A stretch of DNA of 64,000 nucleotides, from positions 1,116,001 to 1,180,000 of the forward strand of contig CAWBOT010000005.1 of NCBI GenBank assembly GCA_963790505.1. Reading direction: 5' to 3'. The stretch comes from Acidisarcina sp963790505. GTDB taxonomy: Bacteria; Acidobacteriota; Terriglobia; Terriglobales; Acidobacteriaceae. A program made the translations under genes and the position numbers. Of the stretch, positions 58,924 to 64,000 are shown one piece after another (the first letter of the stretch is position 1; the number at the start of each line of letters is the position of its first letter). Under the pieces are notes generated by a model. It made no database searches and was not told the DNA's origin. It saw only the letters and a list, made by a program, of their open reading frames with translations.

Positions 58924-59010
58924 TTAGACTTCCGCGGGGGCGTAGCAGTTGATTTCACAGCCGAGGGTGACTTCTTCAAAATCGGGGCGCGTCCAGACTT
59001 TCGTTTCCAT
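58924..59010 (-). CDS. pqqA: PqqA, PQQ precursor peptide (28 residues)
   Basis: On the minus strand, ATG at 59010 to TAA at 58924. The peptide is METKVWTRPDFEEV then TLGCEINCYAPAEV. It has the PqqA hallmarks: Trp6, Pro9, Phe11 in the leader-like half and the Glu19-x-x-x-Tyr23 pair whose side chains become PQQ. Cys residues at 18 and 22 directly precede both crosslinked residues. A GGGAG lies about 10 bases before the start, and pqqB starts three bases after the stop. It is the first gene of the operon. The upstream 59011-59175 holds its promoter (unassigned). Confidence 0.93.
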   Translation of the reverse strand: METKVWTRPDFEEVTLGCEINCYAPAEV

Positions 59011-59175
59011 GTATGTATATCTCCCTATCTTCGGATATGAATGCCGCAGGGATGACCGGGTTGGCCCAGCCCTGCAATTTTCTCAGCGTGATTTTATTGT
59101 AGCGTGCCCGCCGAGAATCGCTAAGCACTTTCGTAACCCCTTGCTGGTCTTAACGATAGATCGCTGGCATCGCCG

Positions 59176-60003
59176 CTATTTTGACGCTTCCTGGCAGAGC
59201 ATCTGGCCGACCGCCTGGTGTGCGGCGGTGGATGGATGGCCCTCGTGGTAGAAAAAGTGGGTCGCCGGGGAAGCGCACGGGGTTGGGTCCTGGTCTTTGA
59301 GAACGCGGCCCGCGCAGGCGTCGGTGGTGTTCGTAAGCCCGTATTTGGCTGGATTTTGAATCACGTCATCGAAAAACGGGCCCCAGTTGCTATTGGCGAT
59401 TTGAATGTCGGGAAATCTGGTCCTCATCTCGGCCGGAATCGTGGCGAGCCCAGGGTTGAATCGCGTGCCCGCCGTAGCAAAGGCGGGAATTTTTGTCGGC
59501 AGCAGGGCGACCATGAAACGGCGCGCGCCCAGCGCGTAGAGTGCGGCGATATCGGCTTCGAGGTTTGAGACGGTCGCGCCATCGGATAAGGAGCGGTCGT
59601 TCAGGCCGCCGGCCAGAAAGAACATTGTCTGTTTCGGATCGAAGTGAATCGCGCCGCTTTTGACCAGCGCGGCAAATTCGTCCACCTGGTTGCTCATGCC
59701 GCGCCCGAGCAGTTCGCCGTGAGCGAAGTGCTGGCCCTCGCCGGCGCCGGTCTTCGCTCCGCTGACGGCGAAGTTGAGCCCTTTGCCCTTGCTTTCAGGG
59801 TCGCCATAAAAAGTGAATGGGATGTCGAGGCATTTCGCCATATAAGCGACAGCGGTGGGGCCGTTGCCGTCGACATAGCCTGCTCCGGTGTCGGAGTAGC
59901 TGTCGCCGAAGACGTAGAGCATGGTGTAGGGATGACTCGCGGCTCCGGCATCCGAGAGCGATAAGCAGAGAACCATCGCGATGCTGAGAAGCGTTCGTCT
60001 CAT
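59176..60003 (-). CDS. Exported SGNH/GDSL-family hydrolase
   Basis: I start at the Met at 60003 (signal peptide MRRTLLSIAMVLCLSLSDAGAA), just after the stop of the upstream lipoprotein gene with one base between. The mature domain carries the GDSL block I motif FGDSYSDTGAGY (catalytic Ser), block II LNFAVSGAKTGAG, block III FLAGGLNDRS and, near the end, FFYHEGHPSTAAHQAVG, which supplies the catalytic His (Asp is Glu/His-neighbouring). The substrate is probably an ester of a lipid or acylated glycan; location periplasm or outside. The pair with the lipoprotein gene suggests co-expression. Confidence 0.85.
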   Translation of the reverse strand: MRRTLLSIAMVLCLSLSDAGAASHPYTMLYVFGDSYSDTGAGYVDGNGPTAVAYMAKCLDIPFTFYGDPESKGKGLNFAVSGAKTGAGEGQHFAHGELLGRGMSNQVDEFAALVKSGAIHFDPKQTMFFLAGGLNDRSLSDGATVSNLEADIAALYALGARRFMVALLPTKIPAFATAGTRFNPGLATIPAEMRTRFPDIQIANSNWGPFFDDVIQNPAKYGLTNTTDACAGRVLKDQDPTPCASPATHFFYHEGHPSTAAHQAVGQMLCQEASK

Positions 60004-60004
60004 C

Positions 60005-60412
60005 TTATTTCGGCATTGCCAGCGCGGGCTGCCAACTGACCTTTCCCGCAAAATCGATGATTACCGTCAAGCGGCCTTCCTGGCCCTCATGCAACTCCGG
60101 CCCATCGACGGTATGGATGTGCCCGGCAGCATCCGTGAACACCAGCTTGACCGGGCCGGCCCCCTGAATCTTGAAGTGGTAGTGGTAGGCGGAGTTGGCG
60201 GCGATCTGTTCGGCGCCGAAGCTGGCGCTGGGGTACTCCATCTCCACCAGGCGCAACGGCGTCGGGGCCTGATTGTCTATGGTGACTTCGACGAAGCGGG
60301 AGTGGCAACCGGCGAGAGCGTATATCGCAAGGATGCCGCCGAGTAGAAGCTTGTGGGCGCGGCTATGAAGATAACTACGAGAAGGCAAGCTAAGTATTCC
60401 GTTCTCTTCCAA
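60005..60412 (-). CDS. Putative lipoprotein of unknown function
   Basis: A signal with lipobox is visible: basic start, hydrophobic LLLGGILAIYALAG, then C at about residue 36 in LAGCHSRF. The mature 100 residues form a small beta-rich domain (VEVTIDNQAPTPLRLVEMEYPSASFGAEQ, YHYHFKIQGAGPVKLVFTDAAGH, GRLTVIIDF). No recognised family. Located immediately upstream of the SGNH hydrolase gene (TAA and ATG separated by one base), so the two are almost certainly an operon. Confidence 0.75.
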   Translation of the reverse strand: MEENGILSLPSRSYLHSRAHKLLLGGILAIYALAGCHSRFVEVTIDNQAPTPLRLVEMEYPSASFGAEQIAANSAYHYHFKIQGAGPVKLVFTDAAGHIHTVDGPELHEGQEGRLTVIIDFAGKVSWQPALAMPK

Positions 60413-60425
60413 GTTTCATGTTTCG

Positions 60426-61250
60426 TTAAGTTTTGCGCTCAAGGATGCGGGCGGTGAGCACCACTCCAGGCTGGTTGTTATGCAGGGTCATGGGGAAGGC
60501 GAGCACATTCCAGACCCATTCTTCTCCCTTGCGGGGCAGATTGAGCACGCCGCGGTAGGTGCGGTCGATGTAGGTTTCGCGGGTGGCCACGACGGTCTGC
60601 AAGATGTCGCGCCAATCACCGGCAATCGTCGGAAACTCGTCGAAGAGATTCCGTCCCTGGAACCAGTCGAGCGGCCGTTCCAAGAGACGGGCGCAGGTCT
60701 CGTTGACATACTGCCAGTTGCCCTCGCCGTCGAGCACCTCGAGCGCCACGTCTTCGCCCATCGCCATATTGATTCGCGAGTAGAAGAAGTCGCGGGCGTC
60801 GACCACAACTGGCTTGCCCCGGAGCTTGGCTTCGAAGGAACGCAGCGCGCCGACCAAGTCGTCAATGGAGCTGTAGCCCTTGAGCAAGTGCATGTCTTCG
60901 ACGCCACCGAAGCGGCGCTCAAGGGTCGCGGAGAGAATGATGATCGGCACTTCAGGGCGGCGGCGGCGCAACTCGGCCGCCACGTCGGTCCCGAACTGGC
61001 CGGCCCCGAGATGATAGTCGAGCACCGCGATATCGATCCGGTCGAGCAACTCTATAGCTTCCTGGATGGTGCTCGCGGTCTCGGTGAGATATCCGTATTT
61101 GCGCAGGATGGTCGAGCGCAGCAGCAGGTTCTCGAGATGGTCGTCCAGCAAAAGAACACGGACCAGCGCGTCGGTGGGCTGCTGGCCGTTTTCGGCAGAC
61201 AGAGCTTCCTCGGTGGCGCCTGGTGGTCCAATAAATATCTCGTTCGACAT
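60426..61250 (-). CDS. Receiver (REC) plus PAS domain response regulator without output domain
   Basis: Start at the Met at 61250. The 274 residues contain a receiver domain (about 30-145; VRVLLLDDHLENLLL with the acidic pair, IDIAVLDYHLGAG with the phospho-accepting Asp, VPIIILSAT, and a KGYSS at the Lys position). A PAS domain (about 165-270; LEVLDGEGNWQYVNETCARLLERP, TYRGVLNLPRKGEEWVWNVLAFPM) follows. No DNA-binding, kinase or GGDEF domain follows, so it probably passes signals through protein contacts. It lies 46 bases downstream of lpxD on the same strand. Confidence 0.85.
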   Translation of the reverse strand: MSNEIFIGPPGATEEALSAENGQQPTDALVRVLLLDDHLENLLLRSTILRKYGYLTETASTIQEAIELLDRIDIAVLDYHLGAGQFGTDVAAELRRRRPEVPIIILSATLERRFGGVEDMHLLKGYSSIDDLVGALRSFEAKLRGKPVVVDARDFFYSRINMAMGEDVALEVLDGEGNWQYVNETCARLLERPLDWFQGRNLFDEFPTIAGDWRDILQTVVATRETYIDRTYRGVLNLPRKGEEWVWNVLAFPMTLHNNQPGVVLTARILERKT

Positions 61251-61296
61251 GGAAACTTTAGATGCGGTGCCTGGGGGAATCGGTGTGAAAAATAGA

Positions 61297-62325
61297 CTAC
61301 TCCACCTGCTCCCCACCCGGCGGAACTTTTTCAGCAGTTAGACGGCGCAACAGCCGGATTAGCTCCGGGAGACGCGGAAAAGCGGCGGCGGCGCGCAGCC
61401 ACTGGCGATTGTCGATGGCCGGATAGCCGCTAACCATTTGGCCCGGCGGGACATCGTTGGGGATTCCGGACTGCGCCGTGGCGACGACGCCGTCGCCGAC
61501 CTTGCAGTGGCCGGCGACGCCCACCTGGCCGGCGAGGATGACGTTGCTACCGACCTCGGTCGATCCGGCGAGGCCGACCTGTGCGCAGAGCAGGGTATCC
61601 TCGCCGACCGAGGAGCCGTGGCCGACCTGCACCAGGTTGTCGATCTTCGTGCCCCGGCCGACTCGGGTCTGGCCAACGCTGGCGCGGTCGACACAGGCAT
61701 TCGATTGCACCTCGACATCGTCGGCGATGACGACCGGGCCGGACTGGGGAATTTTCTTCCAGGCGCCGTCGTCTCCCTTGGCGAAACCGAAGCCGTCGCC
61801 GCCGATGATCGCGCCGTTTTGCAGCAAGACGCGGTCGCCGAGCCGGCAGCCTTCGCGGACTACAGCATGAGCATGCGCGAAGAAGTCGTCGCCGATGGTT
61901 GCTCCGGCATAGAGAACGACGTGGGGAAGCAAGGTCGCGTGATCGCCCAGCACGACGCCGGGGCCGATGACGACATACGCGCCGATGTGCGCCCCCTTGC
62001 CGATCTTCGAAGTGGGGTCGATGACCGCAGTGGGGTGAATTCCCGGGGCATAGGCCGGTGGCTGGTAGAAGATACCGACGGCGCGGGCGAAGGCGTAATA
62101 CGGGTTCGGCGTGCGCAGAGTGGCGACCGAGGCAGGACCGAAATCGGGGGCGACGAGGATCGCCGAAGCCTGCGTAGTTCGTGCATGCGAGGTGTATTTT
62201 CGATTGGCGATGAAGGTCAGCTGGCCGGGCGCAGCGGTCTCAATGCCCGCGACCCCGGTGATTTCGAGGTCGGCGGGGCCGTCGCAGTCGGCGCCGAGCT
62301 CGCGTGCTAAATCTCCCAGTTTCAT
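61297..62325 (-). CDS. lpxD: UDP-3-O-(3-hydroxyacyl)glucosamine N-acyltransferase LpxD
   Basis: LpxD adds the second 3-hydroxyacyl chain in lipid A synthesis. Start at the Met at 62325 (MKLGDLARELGADCDG), as in the family; the frame is open to 62475. The 342-residue protein has the uridine-binding N-terminal domain (about 1-100; PGQLTFIANRKYTSHARTTQASAILV) and then a left-handed beta-helix of hexapeptide repeats (IGKGAHIGAYVVIGPGVVLGDHATLLPHVVL). Its catalytic His lies in the VQVGHGSSVG segment, and a C-terminal helical extension follows. It is cytoplasmic and is the last hexapeptide acyltransferase in this window. Confidence 0.95.
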   Translation of the reverse strand: MKLGDLARELGADCDGPADLEITGVAGIETAAPGQLTFIANRKYTSHARTTQASAILVAPDFGPASVATLRTPNPYYAFARAVGIFYQPPAYAPGIHPTAVIDPTSKIGKGAHIGAYVVIGPGVVLGDHATLLPHVVLYAGATIGDDFFAHAHAVVREGCRLGDRVLLQNGAIIGGDGFGFAKGDDGAWKKIPQSGPVVIADDVEVQSNACVDRASVGQTRVGRGTKIDNLVQVGHGSSVGEDTLLCAQVGLAGSTEVGSNVILAGQVGVAGHCKVGDGVVATAQSGIPNDVPPGQMVSGYPAIDNRQWLRAAAAFPRLPELIRLLRRLTAEKVPPGGEQVE

Positions 62326-62439
62326 GAATTGGATTGTAGAGGGAACGGCGGGATGACGTCCTTTCCTGGGGTCCAATCGTCTACAGAGAAGCGTGCTCAT
62401 CAGAGCGTCCACACGCGAGTGAAAATATAGACTGGAAGC

Positions 62440-63360
62440 ATGAGTAGATTCGTAACATTCGGGCGGAAGCGGCATGTCATTGCGGGAGCGTTCCTGTTTC
62501 TGGCTATAGGGGTCGGGGCAATGGCGCAGGTGTCGTACACGCCGATGCCGCTCGACCAGGGCTTTGGACCGCTGGACAAATCCGATCCCAAGATCCCTGC
62601 GGATCAGTTGATCGCCACGTTTACCAAAAAAGAAAGCGCCTTTCGCGAGGCGCTGAACAACTACACCTACCGCCGCAGCGTGAAGGTGCAGACCGTCGAT
62701 GACGATGGCAAGGTGGATGGCGAATATTTCGAGCTGACCGACATTTCCTTCGATTCAACCGGGAGGCGCACCGAGCATGTGGTGCAAGCGCCGGCGAGCA
62801 CGCTGGAGCGGATCATGATGAGCCCGGCCGATTTCGCAGACATCCAACAGCGTCTGCCGTTCGTGCTGACCACGGAAGACGTCGGCCAGTACAACGTCAC
62901 CTACGTTGGCAAGCAGAAGGTCGATGAGCTGGACACCTATGTCTTCGACGTTGGCCCGAAGACCATCGTGAAGAACCATCGTTATTTTCAAGGGAAGATC
63001 TGGGTCGACGCACAGGATTTCCTGATTGTGGTCACCAATGGCAAGAACGTCCCCGACGATACTCGCAAGGGCCATGAAGACCTCTCGCCGCCGTTCATCA
63101 CCTATCGCGAGCAGATCGACGGCAAGTATTGGTTCCCCGTCTATACGAAAGGCGACGGCATCCTTCACTTCTCGGGCGGCAAGGGCTATCTGAGCCAGGA
63201 CGTGCATATCCGCGAGTTTGTGAAGTACACCGACTACAAGCAGTTTGGATCGAAAGTCAAGATCACCTACGGCGGTCAAGAGATTGGAGGATCTGGCTCG
63301 ACGCCGAAGTCGGGTGCTTCGCCTCAGCCTTCCGACCCGCCGGCGGACGCGCCCAAATAG
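62440..63360 (+). CDS. Exported protein of unknown function (LolA/LppX-like beta sheet)
   Basis: ATG at 62440 with GGAAGC just before it. A signal peptide (about 1-30; HVIAGAFLFLAIGVGAMAQ) precedes a protein with long beta-strands such as ALNNYTYRRSVKVQTVD and DISFDSTGRRTEHVVQAPASTLERI. GQYNVTYVGKQKVDELDTYVFDVGP, GKIWVDAQDFLIVVTNGK and GKYWFPVYTKGDGILHF follow. The pattern suggests a half-open beta barrel of the lipoprotein-sorting fold, used for lipids or hydrophobic ligands. The C-terminus is Pro/Ser/Ala-rich. Divergent from lpxD, with 114 bases between them. Confidence 0.75.
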   Translation: MSRFVTFGRKRHVIAGAFLFLAIGVGAMAQVSYTPMPLDQGFGPLDKSDPKIPADQLIATFTKKESAFREALNNYTYRRSVKVQTVDDDGKVDGEYFELTDISFDSTGRRTEHVVQAPASTLERIMMSPADFADIQQRLPFVLTTEDVGQYNVTYVGKQKVDELDTYVFDVGPKTIVKNHRYFQGKIWVDAQDFLIVVTNGKNVPDDTRKGHEDLSPPFITYREQIDGKYWFPVYTKGDGILHFSGGKGYLSQDVHIREFVKYTDYKQFGSKVKITYGGQEIGGSGSTPKSGASPQPSDPPADAPK

Positions 63361-63396
63361 GCTGAAGGGTTGAACGCGACGGAGGCTGTTGAAAAA

Positions 63397-63430
63397 ACGC
63401 AGGTCGCTCCGCTTCGGTCGAGATGACAAT
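63397..63430 (+). repeat. GATGACAA-module intergenic repeat
   Basis: CGCAGGTCGCTCCGCTTCGG then TCGAGATGACAATC. It lies between the exported protein and murQ, in the same orientation as the other modules. Confidence 0.6.
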
Positions 63431-63458
63431 CAGTGGCAGCTGTTTGAGGTAAGCCAAA

Positions 63459-64000
63459 GTGAAGAAAGAAATCGACGTCGCCTCGCTGGGGACGCTGGCG
63501 ACCGAGGCGCGCAGTTCGGCGAGTGAATCTTTCGACGAGCTTTCGACGGTCGAGATGCTCGGCGTCATTCATGCCGCGGATCGCGAAGTTGCAGACGCGG
63601 TGGGCGCGGAGATCGCGCAGATTGCGAAGGCGGTCGACGCGATCGCTGAACGAGTGAAGAACGGCGGGCGGCTTTTCTACCTCGGCGCGGGGACTTCGGG
63701 CCGTCTGGGAGTGCTCGATGCGTCGGAGTGTCCGCCGACCTTTGGCGTCTCAGCGGAGGTTGTGCAGGGAATCATCGCTGGTGGCGACACCGCTCTGCGC
63801 ACTTCGATTGAAGGCGCGGAGGACGATGCTTCCCTAGGGGCAAAGGACTTGCAGAGTGCGAGCTTTACGGCGAAAGATGCGCTGGTGGGCATCGCCGCGA
63901 GCGGGCGCACTCCTTATGTGCTGGGAGCGATCGAGTACGCGCGGAAGCTCGGCGCGCTGACGGTGGGGCTGAGCTGCGTTCCTGGGTCGCCACTGTCGAC
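63459..64000 (+). CDS. murQ: N-acetylmuramic acid 6-phosphate etherase MurQ, 3' end outside window
   Basis: MurQ cleaves the lactyl ether of MurNAc-6-phosphate in cell-wall recycling. GTG start at 63459 after TTTGAGG. The first 180 residues are visible: SLGTLATEARSSASESFDEL, STVEMLGVIHAADREVADAV, then the SIS-domain phosphosugar-binding motif GGRLFYLGAGTSGRLGVLDA followed by SECPPTFGV, and GVIAGGDTALR-like GIIAGGDTALRTSIEGAEDD with LVGIAASGRTPYVLGAIEYA. The frame is open to the window edge, so the C-terminal UBA-like tail is missing. Highly typical, and the identification is secure. Confidence 0.95.
   Translation, partial: MKKEIDVASLGTLATEARSSASESFDELSTVEMLGVIHAADREVADAVGAEIAQIAKAVDAIAERVKNGGRLFYLGAGTSGRLGVLDASECPPTFGVSAEVVQGIIAGGDTALRTSIEGAEDDASLGAKDLQSASFTAKDALVGIAASGRTPYVLGAIEYARKLGALTVGLSCVPGSPLS

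Overview
The window looks like chromosome of an acidobacterium (Acidobacteriota, most likely Terriglobia/Acidobacteriaceae). This is inferred from gene content: an Oar-like TonB-dependent receptor with a carboxypeptidase-regulatory-like N-terminus, a MacB/FtsX-type duplicated permease without an ATPase, paired DUF1080 proteins, a kinase-PEGA-SUMF1-hydrolase fusion, PQQ synthesis, and GC-rich DNA with dispersed intergenic hairpins. I see no rRNA, tRNA, CRISPR array, prophage or conjugative element.

Layout. 1-4.2 kb: a sugar-processing group (Tat-exported TIM-barrel isomerase, two exported DUF1080 proteins, and a Tat-exported Gfo/Idh/MocA oxidoreductase broken by about ten indels), resembling a 3-keto-glycoside pathway. 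4.4-9.0 kb: an exported protein of unknown function, a zinc ribbon, a cyclic-nucleotide-domain/thioredoxin-reductase-like fusion and a PfkB kinase. 9.1-13 kb: an orphan contractile-tail sheath gene, two AhpD-like paralogues and an amino-acid permease. 13.3-18.8 kb: a large membrane protein, a TPR-ClC operon and a divergent PadR regulator with a palindromic operator. 18.8-24.5 kb: an Oar receptor and a flavoprotein. 24.5-28.6 kb: a patchwork holding a GH1 fragment, a divergent HxlR/SDR pair, cupin, di-iron beta-lactamase-fold protein, DUF1624 remnant and DinB protein. 28.7-34.7 kb: an accessory stretch with a toxin-antitoxin pair whose ParE-like toxin carries one amber codon, a REP-associated transposase inside its own REP repeats, an orphan DppB-type permease, an array of structured repeats, a CNNM/CorC protein and an intact BrnTA module.

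34.8-38.4 kb: efflux adaptor, DUF4097, DUF429 and SmpB. 38.8-43.5 kb: secretin with a C-terminal cohesin domain, two pseudopilins, an unknown protein and EngB; four of these five genes carry frameshifts. 43.6-55.2 kb: permease, sirtuin, alginate-lyase-like protein plus MFS transporter, kinase fusion, IspG and an MHS transporter. 55.3-59.0 kb: a frameshifted exported protein, then a complete pqqABCDE operon on the minus strand that includes a 28-residue pqqA. 59.2-64 kb: SGNH hydrolase, lipoprotein, REC-PAS regulator, LpxD, an exported protein and the start of MurQ.

Two themes stand out. First, there are three repeat systems: hairpins whose arms differ between copies but stay complementary, followed by a constant GGGGCACCC; a second intergenic module ending in GATGACAA; and REP pairs around a RAYT transposase. 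Second, single-base indels cluster in a few genes, including the normally essential engB, while most other genes are clean. Because protein motifs survive on both sides of each indel, local sequence error is at least as likely as gene decay.
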